Of a stretch of DNA of 64,000 bases, positions 1-8,608 are shown in pieces (positions within the stretch are counted from its first letter, which is position 1; every line of letters begins with the position of its first letter). A model generated the notes under the pieces. The model did not search any database, was not told where the DNA came from, and saw nothing but the letters and a program-made list of their open reading frames with translations. Both the position numbers and the translations under genes were made by a program. The DNA comes from Methanocalculus sp. (GTDB taxonomy: Archaea > Halobacteriota > Methanomicrobia > Methanomicrobiales > Methanocorpusculaceae): the NCBI GenBank assembly GCA_013329165.1, contig DUKV01000001.1:53660-117659 (forward strand), read 5' to 3'.

Positions 1-38
1 CTACCGCGATGTCCCCGGTTCGACTCCGGGAGGCGGGA
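1..38 (+). tRNA. 3' part of a tRNA cut by the window edge
   Basis: A complete T arm is visible (CCCGG, loop TTCGACT, CCGGG), followed by a seven-base acceptor strand and a discriminator base. The anticodon arm lies mostly outside the window, so the amino acid cannot be named. It stands 14 bases before a tRNA-Asp, which suggests a tRNA pair. Confidence 0.65.
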
Positions 39-52
39 TCAACCCACAAAGT

Positions 53-125
53 GCCCAGATAGTGTAGTGGCCTATCATGATGCCCTGTCACGGCATCGAC
101 TCGGATTCGAATTCCGATCTGGGCG
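53..125 (+). tRNA. tRNA-Asp (GTC)
   Basis: The acceptor strands GCCCAGA and TCTGGGC pair perfectly and the discriminator is G. The anticodon loop CTGTCAC gives anticodon GTC, and the T loop is TTCGAAT. CCA is not encoded. Confidence 0.95.
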
Positions 126-173
126 TTCACTTTTCTTTTAAGAGAATTCTACAATAGAACTCTTTATCTTTCA

Positions 174-1741
174 ATGCCTCCAATATATGGGTATGCCTAC
201 GGCAAAAGCTTCTGTGGGGAATTGCTTTCTTTGTTGAAAGCAGGTCGCCCAAGAGAGTAACTGTTTTTGACACCACCCTGAGGGATGGTGAACAGACACC
301 GGGTGTATCCTTCACCCTTGAACAGAAACTGGATATCGCACGCATCCTCTCGGAGGTTGGTGTACATGCGATCGAAGCCGGTTTTCCCGCATCTTCAGAG
401 CAGGAGAAGGAGACCGTATCCAGAATTGCAGCTGAAGGTCATTCAGCGGCAATCTGCGGGCTCTCCCGGTCACGGGTCGATGATGTCAACACCTGCCTTG
501 ACTGCGATGTCGATATGGTGCATGTCTTTATTCCGACATCTGATATCCAGCGTGAGAATACCATCAAAAAGAGCCGGGAAGAGGTTCTGGCAATCACCGG
601 AGAGATTGTGGGATATGTCCGCGATCATCTCGGCCAGTGCATGTTCTCGGCGATGGATGCAACACGGACCGATCTCCCCTACTTGATCGAGGTCTTCAGG
701 GCTGCTGCCGATGCAGGAGCGACCGTGGTGAATGTCCCTGATACCGTCGGGGTGTACACGCCGACGAAGATCCGTACCCTGGTATCGGCAATTGCAGAGG
801 AGATTAAAATTCCCATTGATATCCACTGCCACAACGACTTCGGCCTCGCCGTAGCAAACACCACAACCGCAGTCGAGGCAGGTGCCTCCCAGGTGCAGGT
901 GACGGTCAATGGCATCGGAGAGCGGGCAGGCAATGCGGACATCGCACAGACTGTGATGATCCTGGAATCAATTGAAGGGATTTCGACCGGTATTGAGACG
1001 ACCCGTCTCGTTGAGATGTCGCGGCTCGTCTCCCGGTACTCGGGGATCCCGATTGTGCCGATCCAGCCGGTGGTCGGGGATAATGCATTTGCCCATGAAT
1101 CCGGGATCCACTCCCACGGTATCATGGCAAACAGCCAGACCTTCGAGCCGGGGATCATGACCCCCGAGATGGTCGGCCATCGCCGCCGCCTCGCACTCGG
1201 CAAACATGTCGGCAGGCACGCGGTACGGCAGATGCTCTCGCTCGTCCATATCAATCCATCAGACCGCGAGCTGGATCTGATCGTTGATCGGATCAAGACA
1301 CTATCTGCACGCGGGAGAAGGGTCACGGATCATGATCTCTATGTGATCACAGAAGATGTGATGGATATCCAGGCGGTCGCAAAGACCGTCGAACTCCGTG
1401 ATATCGCTATTATGAGCGGCAACCACTGTATACCGACTGCCAGTGTCCGTGCCTGCGTCCTTGGCACCGAGAAGACCGGCAGTGCTATTGGAAATGGTTC
1501 TGTGGATGCTGCTGTGAAGGCGGTGCTCAGTGTGATGCCGATTGGCATCCAGCTGAAGGACTTCAGGATCGAGGCGATCAGTGGCGGAACCGATGCGATC
1601 GGTCATGTGACGATCACGGTCGAGGATCCCGAGGGCAGGACCTATGATGCCAGTTCATCGGGTGATGATATCGTCCTGGCATCGGCAGAGGCGATGATCA
1701 ACGCGATCAACCTCGTCCGGTATACACAGACATCACCCTGA
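174..1741 (+). CDS. leuA: 2-isopropylmalate synthase family (LeuA/CimA-like), frameshifted near the N-terminus
   Basis: This is a Claisen-condensing enzyme of the DRE-TIM family that joins acetyl-CoA to a 2-oxo acid. The catalytic TTLRDGEQ motif is at about 272 and the metal-binding HCHND at about 824. The C-terminal third resembles the LeuA allosteric domain. The frame holding all motifs has no ATG, GTG or TTG before 515, which is too late for a working enzyme. Another frame starts with ATG at 174, gives a plausible leader ending GRPRE, and stops at 258-260. Joining the two needs one extra base at an AGAGAG run near 252-257, so the gene carries a real indel or a sequence error. Citramalate or homocitrate synthase are alternatives; LeuA is the best guess. 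Confidence 0.75.
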
Positions 1742-1742
1742 T

Positions 1743-1770
1743 CTTTTTATTCTCTCCCACCTTTTTTCTT
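1743..1770 (+). terminator. T-rich terminator after the LeuA-family gene
   Basis: Two T tracts (CTTTTT and CTTTTTTC) follow directly after the stop codon at 1741. Archaeal transcription usually ends at such U runs without needing a hairpin. Confidence 0.45.
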
Positions 1771-1783
1771 CATATGGCAGGTA

Positions 1784-1975
1784 ATCTTCACCGACTCCCT
1801 TGAGACCGTCAGGAGAATCGATGTCTGGGCGCTTCTGGTGAAATGACATCCCGACCTTCCGGGTCGATGAGATGTCCTATGGCGGTGTGAAGGGATCCGG
1901 CATCGGAGCGAAGGCCCGGCATCTGCCATACGTGAGATGACGGTAGAAAAGATGTTGATTATAAATGAGAGGTGA
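1784..1975 (+). pseudogene. C-terminal remnant of an aldehyde dehydrogenase
   Basis: Three frames read in turn give the tail of an NAD(P)-dependent aldehyde dehydrogenase. From 1784 one reads IFTDSLETVRRID. After a shift comes DIPTFRVDEMSYGGVK, the family's usual end segment. After a further shift, AIREMTVEKMLIINER stops at 1973-1975. The upstream catalytic part is missing. The remnant abuts the prefoldin gene stop at 1976. It is too short and too broken to be functional. Confidence 0.75.
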
Positions 1976-2350
1976 TTATGCCGCTTCCGGCATGCGCCCT
2001 TCGAGCGAGCTTCTCACCTGCTGCTGAAGCTGCTCGAATTTGGTGGCGATCGCTTTCTCCTGTTTTTCAAGGGATTTGATCCGAAGCTCAAGGGTGTCGA
2101 TCTTCTCGGCGATGGTCTTTTCAACATGCTCTTTTGTCTGCTGCATCATCACCGATCCGACTGCCATGAAGACCTCGGCATCGTCAGCGGTCTCTTTCAG
2201 CTCCTCTTCCGCACGTTTCGCCTCACGAACGCTCATCTCGTACTGGGACTTCTGCTGAAGAATCGTCTGCATCTGCTGTTGCATCTGCTGAAGCTGTGCG
2301 ATCTGCTGCTGGACTTTCTGGGGGATATTAGGATTTTCCATGTGAATCAA
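1976..2350 (-). CDS. pfdB: Prefoldin subunit beta
   Basis: Beta subunit of the hexameric archaeal prefoldin (GimC), which holds unfolded proteins for the thermosome. The 124 residues are almost wholly coiled coil: a Gln-rich N-terminal helix, a short central hairpin around DDAEVFMAVGSVMM, then a second long helix. The length is typical. An ATG three codons inside (2341) is an equally likely start. It is the last gene of the minus-strand superoperon and overlaps the end of pcc1 by about 20 bases. Confidence 0.93.
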   Translation of the reverse strand: MIHMENPNIPQKVQQQIAQLQQMQQQMQTILQQKSQYEMSVREAKRAEEELKETADDAEVFMAVGSVMMQQTKEHVEKTIAEKIDTLELRIKSLEKQEKAIATKFEQLQQQVRSSLEGRMPEAA

Positions 2351-2576
2351 TCTCCTGCATATCTTCTGCGATGGTTATCAGGCGGAGCCACATATTCAAT
2401 GCGGCCCGCAATGCCGAAATGTCACCGGCGGCAACCCTCAGTGTAAGGCGATCGTTCTCAAGGCTGATGAGGGCACTTGATCGATCTCCTGTTTCATCTG
2501 ATGCCTCGGGGGCGAGTGCCTGGCAGAGCATGGGTGCATGAGGGGTGACAAAGGTAAACTCTGCAGCATGCATCAT
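2328..2576 (-). CDS. pcc1: KEOPS complex subunit Pcc1
   Basis: Small dimerising subunit of the KEOPS complex, which makes t6A37 in ANN-decoding tRNAs together with Kae1, Bud32 and Cgi121. The 82 residues show the family's beta-strand half followed by an amphipathic helix (DISALRAALNMWLRL). It overlaps brix upstream by four bases and pfdB downstream, so it is probably translationally coupled. Kae1/Bud32 are not in this window. Confidence 0.82.
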   Translation of the reverse strand: MMHAAEFTFVTPHAPMLCQALAPEASDETGDRSSALISLENDRLTLRVAAGDISALRAALNMWLRLITIAEDMQEIDSHGKS

Positions 2577-2971
2577 AGCTCTCGATCACACCGGTATAAT
2601 CGTCTCTGCCTGCCGTCAAAGATGATTGTGGCGTCCTGGTTCTGAACCATTGTGGCAGGTACATATTGGTTCAGGAGATCATAAACCGATTGGTCGCTTG
2701 TGAAGATGCCTTTCTGCATCTCATTTTCACGGACGCCGACCGACCAGCCGGATAGTATAATCTCATCTTCTGTCTCGCCATCCACTTCGAGGCGGATGGC
2801 TACCTTCTGCTGTTGCCTCTCGATAAAAAGTATGACGGGATCCTGTGGGGAGAGATCACGAAGCCCTGTTTTTCCCCGGTTCATATGATCGCACCCGAGT
2901 GCAAAGGCGAGATCCTTTGCAAATGTCCGGATCTCAGGGGATGGGCGACGTGATGTCGTCAGGATCGTCAT
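2573..2971 (-). CDS. Archaeal Brix-domain ribosome biogenesis protein
   Basis: A short Imp4/Brix-type protein thought to act in rRNA maturation. The opening [20 protein letters not shown] is the hallmark archaeal Brix N-terminus. The rest is alternating strands with a conserved ILFIERQQ segment. Its ATG overlaps the rpoP stop codon (ATGA). Its place between rpoP and pcc1 matches the conserved archaeal order. Confidence 0.85.
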   Translation of the reverse strand: MTILTTSRRPSPEIRTFAKDLAFALGCDHMNRGKTGLRDLSPQDPVILFIERQQQKVAIRLEVDGETEDEIILSGWSVGVRENEMQKGIFTSDQSVYDLLNQYVPATMVQNQDATIIFDGRQRRLYRCDREL

Positions 2972-3102
2972 CTGGCCTTGAGGTCTTTAATGACTGCCCC
3001 ACGCTCTTTGAAGAGGATACGGTGTCCACAGTATGGGCAGCGGACATTCACGTCTATCTCAACCTTCCTCTTGCAGTGGGCACATTTGTATGACCCGGTC
3101 AC
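2968..3102 (-). CDS. rpoP: DNA-directed RNA polymerase subunit P
   Basis: A 44-residue zinc-ribbon subunit of archaeal RNA polymerase (Rpb12 homologue). It starts with GTG at 3100-3102 and reads [18 protein letters not shown], then [15 protein letters not shown], with the two CxxC pairs that bind zinc. It ends KDLKAR with a TGA overlapping the brix start. The position directly after L37Ae matches many archaeal genomes. Confidence 0.92.
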   Translation of the reverse strand: MTGSYKCAHCKRKVEIDVNVRCPYCGHRILFKERGAVIKDLKAR

Positions 3103-3108
3103 GCCAGC

Positions 3109-3399
3109 CTACGCCTCCTTCTTGATGATTGCGTCGATGTTCCTGAGTGCGACCTTCAGGGCGGGTGTCTGTGGTGCATATGCGCCGCCTGCAAACTTGA
3201 AGCTGCATTTCCTGCAGGTCCAGATACCTGTACCTTCACGCTTCACAGAGACTGTATCACATCTTGGGCAGAGGTGCTTTGCCCTCTGAATCTTTTCCAT
3301 CTGATTGACGCTCTTTCTGATAAACCTGCCGTAGCGCGGTCCAAAACGTCCTGCACTTCCCGTAATACGTCCCTTTGCCTTGTGTTTACCTTTTGCCAT
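3109..3399 (-). CDS. rpl37ae: Large ribosomal subunit protein eL43 (L37Ae)
   Basis: Zinc-ribbon 50S protein of 96 residues. It has a basic N-terminus (MAKGKHKAKGRITGSAGRFG) and two CxxC-type pairs, CPRCD and CRKC, around residues 44-66. It lies immediately after the SBDS gene, with none of the exosome genes that often come between them in Archaea. Confidence 0.96.
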   Translation of the reverse strand: MAKGKHKAKGRITGSAGRFGPRYGRFIRKSVNQMEKIQRAKHLCPRCDTVSVKREGTGIWTCRKCSFKFAGGAYAPQTPALKVALRNIDAIIKKEA

Positions 3400-3452
3400 G
3401 ATTTGAATCTCCGATAGATGTCTTATTGTATTTGCTAGTGATTGCTATTAAG

Positions 3453-4154
3453 CTACTCTATGATCCTGACCTCGGCATCCCCTTTTGAGACCCGGTTGAC
3501 GACTGAGAAGAACTCCTCCTGCATCCCTGCGGGGATCTTTACGATACAGATCCAGGATCCATCTGCCTGCCACTCCTCCCGCTCCATCGTCACCAGTGGT
3601 GCGCCTGCAATCTCGCCATATCCGCGTGCCGCATAGTCGGGCGGGATTTTAACGGCGAACCTCTTCTCGGCGAACCTGATCGGGAGGATCGGCCTGAGCG
3701 CCTTCACTGTCTCCTTGACGAGGGCATCCACGGATTTGAAGGGGTCAAAATTGATTCTGATCTCTTCGAGGGCGAGCTCTATCCGCTGAGGGGGGTGCGG
3801 CAGATCTGTCTGGGGATTGATGGCATTTCTGGCGATATAGGTGATCACCTGCCGCTTCTTCTCCTCAGATCGTGCCTTCCGCTGTTCAGAAGTGAGATGG
3901 ATCTCTCCCTTCCCGATAATTGCCCGCGCAATCGTCTCGAAGTCGGTGGTCCCGAATACTTTTGTCAGGGCTTCGTCTGAGATTCTCTCTGCATGAGCTG
4001 CATTCTCGTAAATATACTCTGAAGCAACGACGTTTTCAATCTCGATCTCCTCCCCTTCCCGGATTTTCTGGGTAAGGTCGGGATCAACGAGGATCTCAAA
4101 CCGTTCGCCATGGGATTCAAGGCGCGCCACTACAGCGTGATCGAGGGAGATCAT
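3453..4154 (-). CDS. sdo1: Ribosome maturation protein SBDS (Sdo1)
   Basis: The archaeal SBDS protein removes aIF6 from the 50S subunit with EF-2. The 233 residues cover the three usual domains: an N-terminal FYSH domain containing SLDHAVVARLESHGERFEILVDP, a helical middle, and a C-terminal ferredoxin-like fold ending near EVRIIE. It sits eight bases after psmA, in the usual proteasome-linked order. Confidence 0.95.
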   Translation of the reverse strand: MISLDHAVVARLESHGERFEILVDPDLTQKIREGEEIEIENVVASEYIYENAAHAERISDEALTKVFGTTDFETIARAIIGKGEIHLTSEQRKARSEEKKRQVITYIARNAINPQTDLPHPPQRIELALEEIRINFDPFKSVDALVKETVKALRPILPIRFAEKRFAVKIPPDYAARGYGEIAGAPLVTMEREEWQADGSWICIVKIPAGMQEEFFSVVNRVSKGDAEVRIIE

Positions 4155-4162
4155 AGTACCAT

Positions 4163-4888
4163 CTACTGCTCAAACTCCTCGACACAGACTGCAACTTCTT
4201 CAGGTTCCATCTTCCTGAATGTGCCTGCCTGGTTCGAGACAAGGCCGATTTCAACGGTATTTACATCAAACTTGCCTTCTGTTGCGGCATGCAGTGCTTT
4301 TAAGCCGAGGAGGATCGCCTTTTTGCATGAGTGTTCTTCATCATACTCCTCTTCAAAGACCTTCATCACTGCCGGCCTGCCGATTCCGATACCGGTTGCC
4401 TTGTACTCGAGCAGGGTGCCTGATGGGTCCGTCTCAAAGAGGTGGCATGTGCCGTCTGCAATACCTGCGATCAGGAGTGCCGTTCCATAGGGGCGGGCTC
4501 CGCCGAACTGGGTATAGGTCTGCATGTGGTCGCAGAGCTTCTTTGCGAGCGTCTCGACATCGATCGCTTCGTCATAGGAGACGCGGTTGATCTGCGCCTC
4601 GATTCTGGCGCGATCCACCAAGGCGCGGGCATCCCCGACAAGTCCGGATGATGCGACGCCGATATGTGCGTCAATCTGGAAGATCTTCTCGATCGATGAG
4701 GGCTCGAGCAGCTTTGAGCTGACCCGCTTGTCAACGATCAGGACGACCCCCTCTTTGCATTTGATCCCAACAGCAGTTGTTCCCCGCTTCACTGCTTCAC
4801 GTGCATACTCGACCTGGTAGAGGCGGCCGTCCGGACTGAAGACGGTGATCGCCCGGTCATATCCCATCTGGTTTGGTTGTGGTTGCAT
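4163..4888 (-). CDS. psmA: Proteasome subunit alpha
   Basis: Alpha subunit of the 20S proteasome, forming the outer gate rings. The N-terminal gate YDRAITVFSPDGRLYQVEYA is unmistakable, followed by AVKRGTTAVGIK. It lacks the beta-type catalytic threonine, as expected. At 241 residues the length is normal. The first 32 bases overlap rnp2 upstream, and SBDS follows after eight bases. Confidence 0.97.
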   Translation of the reverse strand: MQPQPNQMGYDRAITVFSPDGRLYQVEYAREAVKRGTTAVGIKCKEGVVLIVDKRVSSKLLEPSSIEKIFQIDAHIGVASSGLVGDARALVDRARIEAQINRVSYDEAIDVETLAKKLCDHMQTYTQFGGARPYGTALLIAGIADGTCHLFETDPSGTLLEYKATGIGIGRPAVMKVFEEEYDEEHSCKKAILLGLKALHAATEGKFDVNTVEIGLVSNQAGTFRKMEPEEVAVCVEEFEQ

Positions 4889-5366
4889 GAAACTTCTCCA
4901 TATCGTCTTTCGTGAGATATACTAATTCCTGACCTTTCATATCTCTTTTGATAAGATCAATCTTTCCATCGGCATACATGATGCCGCAATATTCCATTCC
5001 ATGAATGGTGCAGGTGATCGGATGCCCCGCTTTCTGTGGCCGTATTCTCTTTCTGAGCGCTGCAATCGTACCTGATGTGGCAATCGTGATGATGCGCAAC
5101 GGTCGTCCGTTGATCGACCTGATTGCAGCAATGGCGCAGCAGAGTTCCCTCTCCCATCCACGCCTGCATCTCAGGATCAGGTATTCTCCCTCCAGAAGAA
5201 TCGTGGCGGCATGCATCTCCGCGGCGATGCAATCACCATAGAGGGAGGTGATACTGTCAGCAACAGCATAATAGAGTTCCCTGATCTCACAATCGGGATC
5301 GGACGGCATGATGCTGGTAAGGACATATCTTTTGTTTTCGCGGAGGGTGGGAGAGAGGTGCTTCAT
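4857..5366 (-). CDS. rnp2: Ribonuclease P protein component 2 (Pop5)
   Basis: Protein cofactor of RNase P, partner of Rpp30, for tRNA 5' processing. The Pop5 core runs from about residue 8 (LRENKRYVLTSI) to about 115, with GEYLILRCRRGWE in the middle. At 169 residues it is longer than most archaeal Pop5 proteins. The roughly 50-residue tail contains HPITCTIHGMEYCGIMYADG. It overlaps rnp3 by four bases and psmA by 32. Confidence 0.88.
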   Translation of the reverse strand: MKHLSPTLRENKRYVLTSIMPSDPDCEIRELYYAVADSITSLYGDCIAAEMHAATILLEGEYLILRCRRGWERELCCAIAAIRSINGRPLRIITIATSGTIAALRKRIRPQKAGHPITCTIHGMEYCGIMYADGKIDLIKRDMKGQELVYLTKDDMEKFHATTTKPDGI

Positions 5367-5998
5367 GATACCACCCGTGGACGCGATGTATCCTCGAAGA
5401 GATCGGGGAGTGTTCCAAGGGCTGTGATCGTCTCCTCCTTCGTCATCCCAAAAAGTTCTGTCAGGAGGATCATCTCCCTCACAGTTCGCTGCTCAAGGAT
5501 CGACGTTGCCCCGCTCCCGATTGCAAAGGAGAATCCAAACTTCCTCTGGAGGATGAGGAGCTCCCGGTACCGGGCAAGTACTTTCTGGCGGGAGTGGCCC
5601 CGGCAGGAGATGATCTGGCTGATATCCAGGTGCACCGCGATCCGTTTCTCTGCGGCAAGCTTTGCCGTCACCTGATCGAACGCATTCCTCTGTGTCCGGT
5701 GAAGATTGGTGATCAGATGGACGCCACGGGTCTTCAGGACGCTCCGGTTAAAGGTGGCGTCACCTGCGGCAACCCCGATAATCGCCCGCTTTTTCTGCCG
5801 GATAGTGTTTGTGACCGCCTTCATTGTGCCGTCGAATACGATCACTCCCTGCAGAATCCGGACGCCATGACACTCGCATGGGTGGTGACTGACTGCAATG
5901 AGCGTGTCAAAACCGCATTCACGTGCGGTCATTGCCATGCGTTGAAGGGTCGAGTCACCCTTGGGAAAGGGATGGATGAAGGCATCCGTGACCGTCAT
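5363..5998 (-). CDS. rnp3: Ribonuclease P protein component 3 (Rpp30)
   Basis: TIM-barrel-like subunit that binds the catalytic domain of RNase P RNA with Pop5. Family features seen are the opening DAFIHPFPKGDSTLQRM, a central GVHLITNLHRTQRNAFDQV and the later AVHLDISQII. At 211 residues it is typical. The four-base overlap with rnp2 indicates translational coupling. Confidence 0.92.
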   Translation of the reverse strand: MTVTDAFIHPFPKGDSTLQRMAMTARECGFDTLIAVSHHPCECHGVRILQGVIVFDGTMKAVTNTIRQKKRAIIGVAAGDATFNRSVLKTRGVHLITNLHRTQRNAFDQVTAKLAAEKRIAVHLDISQIISCRGHSRQKVLARYRELLILQRKFGFSFAIGSGATSILEQRTVREMILLTELFGMTKEETITALGTLPDLFEDTSRPRVVS

Positions 5999-6013
5999 AA
6001 AAGAAAAGTGGGG

Positions 6014-6598
6014 TTATTTCCCCTGGTTTTTATGTGAGCGGATACTTGGACGTGTCTTTTCGGTACCGGTACCCTTGCGGCGCATGCCACGGCCTTTCAT
6101 CCCGGCCGAGGTCTTGCCCCGGAAGACACGGTTCTTCTGGTCACAGATCCAGTTCAGCGTCCTGTCGCTTCTGATGCCGGGGTGGCTGCGATCGACCAGG
6201 ATCACTTCATAATATTTCCTGACCCCGTCTTCTCCCACCCAGTAGGAGTTCAGAACTTCCATGTTCGGGTAACGGCGTGCAGCACGTTCCTCTGCCATCC
6301 GCTGGATACTCTTGCCGGCGGTGGTGCGGGACATGCCCATCCGTGCGGTTCGCCGCCCGCGGACATATCTTGACTTTCTCCGGCCACCACGGCGTACCTG
6401 GGCGCGGACAACGATGACACCCTGCTTTGCCTTGTATCCAAGGGTGCGGGCGCGGTCGATCCGCGTGGGGTGTTCGATCCGGACAACAGATCCTTCACGC
6501 CGCCATTTCTGCATGCGGTGCCAGAGGAGTTTCTTTACCTCGGTCTCGTCAGGCTTTTTCCATGCCTCACGGACGTACGAATACATTGATCGTGACAT
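6014..6598 (-). CDS. rpl15e: Large ribosomal subunit protein eL15 (L15e)
   Basis: 50S ribosomal protein of 194 residues. The start chosen is [16 protein letters not shown], which matches the family. A longer reading to 6775 would overlap moaC and add residues without similarity. Highly basic segments such as [15 protein letters not shown] and a C-terminal RNA-binding tail are visible. It lies 15 bases before rnp3 in the superoperon. Confidence 0.96.
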   Translation of the reverse strand: MSRSMYSYVREAWKKPDETEVKKLLWHRMQKWRREGSVVRIEHPTRIDRARTLGYKAKQGVIVVRAQVRRGGRRKSRYVRGRRTARMGMSRTTAGKSIQRMAEERAARRYPNMEVLNSYWVGEDGVRKYYEVILVDRSHPGIRSDRTLNWICDQKNRVFRGKTSAGMKGRGMRRKGTGTEKTRPSIRSHKNQGK

Positions 6599-6701
6599 TT
6601 GTCTTCTCCAGGTTCGGCTTATCGTGTTGAAGCCACATTCCTTGACGGGAGGTATCCCGTGATCTCTATACTTCAACTCCTGCGAACTTAAAGGATGCTG
6701 G

Positions 6702-7172
6702 TTATGCAGCACTCTTCTCTTTGGAGAGGACCCTGATCCCCGCGATCCGGGTTCCCGGATACTGCCCGGACTCATCTTTCTCAGCGGATTTTACCATATC
6801 CCAGATGGTCAGAAGTGCAACCGAGACACCGGTTAATGCCTCCATCTCGATGCCGGTCTTTCCATAGGTCTTCACGGTAACGGTTGCCTCGATATACTCA
6901 TCAGTCTCCAGAAAATCAACAGATACTCCCCCGATCGGGAGGGGATGACACATCGGAATGATCCGGAATGTATCCTTTACGGCAAGAATAGCGGCAATCT
7001 CGGCGGTGGCAAGGACATTTCCTTTCTGTGTCGTCTTTTCGGCAATCGCCTTCAGTGTCCCGCTGCTGAGATAGATCCTCCCCTGTGCGGTTGCTTTCCT
7101 GTGAACATCAGGCTTCTCCGTGACATCGACCATCCGGACATGGTCGCCGTCGATATGGGTGAATTCAACCAT
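6702..7172 (-). CDS. moaC: Cyclic pyranopterin monophosphate synthase MoaC
   Basis: Second enzyme of molybdopterin biosynthesis, converting the MoaA product to cPMP. Diagnostic motifs are [16 protein letters not shown] near the start, [12 protein letters not shown] near residue 72, and [20 protein letters not shown]. The 156-residue length is standard. Molybdo/tungstopterin is needed by formylmethanofuran and formate dehydrogenases in methanogens. It is 104 bases upstream of L15e. Confidence 0.97.
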   Translation of the reverse strand: MVEFTHIDGDHVRMVDVTEKPDVHRKATAQGRIYLSSGTLKAIAEKTTQKGNVLATAEIAAILAVKDTFRIIPMCHPLPIGGVSVDFLETDEYIEATVTVKTYGKTGIEMEALTGVSVALLTIWDMVKSAEKDESGQYPGTRIAGIRVLSKEKSAA

Positions 7173-7178
7173 ACAATT

Positions 7179-8567
7179 TCAGTCTCCATAGAGTATCTGT
7201 GCAATGAACAGAAGAAGATCGCTTGCGATCAACCCGTCACCAATTGACTGCGCCGCCTCCTCCCCGGCACGGCCGGTTGCATATGCGGCGACTGCTGCTG
7301 CTTCGAATGCCGGCATCCGGCAGAGGAGGGCGGCTGCCACTCCGGCCAGGATATCGCCTGTGCCGCCGACCGTCATCGCGGGAACTCCTGTCCTGTTGAA
7401 CCGGACCCGTCTGCCATCACTGATGATATCGGTCTCTCCTTTCAGGAGTATCGAAGCCGATTCCGGGCAGGCATCCCGGACAACTGTCGCGTCTTTTTCC
7501 GGATCTCCTGAGAGTTCTTCATCAAACGCGCGGGCAAACTCCCTCGAATGGGGTGTATAGATCGTCTCTCCTGCTTTTGGGAGGGGGAGGCGGAGCGCAT
7601 CGGCATCGATGACGGCGCGCCGGGACGCTTCTGCCACCCTGAGAATGAGATCATGGCTGTCAGCCCCAAGGCCGGGGCCGATCACCACCACATCTGCTTC
7701 CCGTGCAGCGCGGATCAACTGCCCGCTCTCCTCCTCGCCGATGATCCTGCCCGAGAGCGGGATATGAATCAGATCAGGGCAGTCAAGGGCATTGGGGCTT
7801 GCCACGAAGACGATATCTGCCCCGGCACGGAGTGCGGCAAGGCCCGCCAGGTACGGTGCACCCTGGTATGGGCCCCCGCCCACCACAAGCACCCTCCCGC
7901 CATGCCCTTTATGGGCATTTTCCGCTTTCTTCGGAATGGTGAGGAGGTCTCCCGGCCCTGTAAAGCATTCGGCCTCGATCGGGATTCCGATATCGGTGAT
8001 GGCGGTGGCGACGCCTTTGCTTTTGTGGAATGCCAGGATCGCATCTGCCGGGATACCGGGTGTCGGGAGATCTGCTGAGAGGATATATGCGGGAGAGTCG
8101 TCTGCCAATGCAACGCAGGATGCAATCGGCTCGCGGAGGCTCCCGCCCGCACCGGTTCCAAGCAGGCAATCAAGGATCAGATCCGCAGATCTGAAGAGAT
8201 GAGACAGGGCATACACGTCCTCTCTGCAGGATACCTCATGGAGGGGGATGCCGCATGCACGAAGTGCCCGGAGATTTGCCATGGAATCGCCCTTCCGCTC
8301 ACCTGATACAGAGATACAGCTGCAGTCCGTATGGCGGGCAAGGTGCCGGGCAGCAACAAAGCCGTCACCTCCGTTATTCCCTCTGCCGCAGAGGATGAGC
8401 ACGTTTTTTGGAGACTTTCGGAGTGCTGTTTCAGCAAGTGCTCTGCCTGCACTCTCCATCATCTGACGGGTGGAGACGCCGAGTGCTTCAGCATTCTTCT
8501 CGATCGCCTGCATCCGGAGAATATCGATCGGTTCTTCTTCAGCCTGTGCGGTTATCCATGATGGCAT
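7179..8567 (-). CDS. nnr: Bifunctional NAD(P)HX epimerase/dehydratase (NnrE-NnrD)
   Basis: Repairs hydrated NADH/NADPH. The N-terminal YjeF-type epimerase has the GRGNNGGDGFVAARHL phosphate loop. The C-terminal ADP/ATP-dependent dehydratase has HKGHGGRVLVVGGG, VVIGPGLG, TPHSREFAR and the catalytic GGTGDILAGV. The fusion is normal in Archaea and bacteria. Start taken at MPSWITAQ; a second ATG ten codons upstream (8597) is possible. It diverges from the RecJ-like gene across about 40 bases and precedes moaC by six bases. Confidence 0.94.
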   Translation of the reverse strand: MPSWITAQAEEEPIDILRMQAIEKNAEALGVSTRQMMESAGRALAETALRKSPKNVLILCGRGNNGGDGFVAARHLARHTDCSCISVSGERKGDSMANLRALRACGIPLHEVSCREDVYALSHLFRSADLILDCLLGTGAGGSLREPIASCVALADDSPAYILSADLPTPGIPADAILAFHKSKGVATAITDIGIPIEAECFTGPGDLLTIPKKAENAHKGHGGRVLVVGGGPYQGAPYLAGLAALRAGADIVFVASPNALDCPDLIHIPLSGRIIGEEESGQLIRAAREADVVVIGPGLGADSHDLILRVAEASRRAVIDADALRLPLPKAGETIYTPHSREFARAFDEELSGDPEKDATVVRDACPESASILLKGETDIISDGRRVRFNRTGVPAMTVGGTGDILAGVAAALLCRMPAFEAAAVAAYATGRAGEEAAQSIGDGLIASDLLLFIAQILYGD

Positions 8568-8608
8568 GACACACCATTCTTCTATTGGGAGATCCAAAAC
8601 ATTAGTGT

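Noticed and set aside
252-262. Programmed frameshift in the LeuA-family gene
   Set aside because: No slippery heptamer or downstream pseudoknot is seen; a simple indel at the AG repeat explains it better.
1747-1929. 60-residue minus-strand frame between the LeuA gene and pfdB
   Set aside because: It runs antisense to the aldehyde dehydrogenase relic and has no family features.
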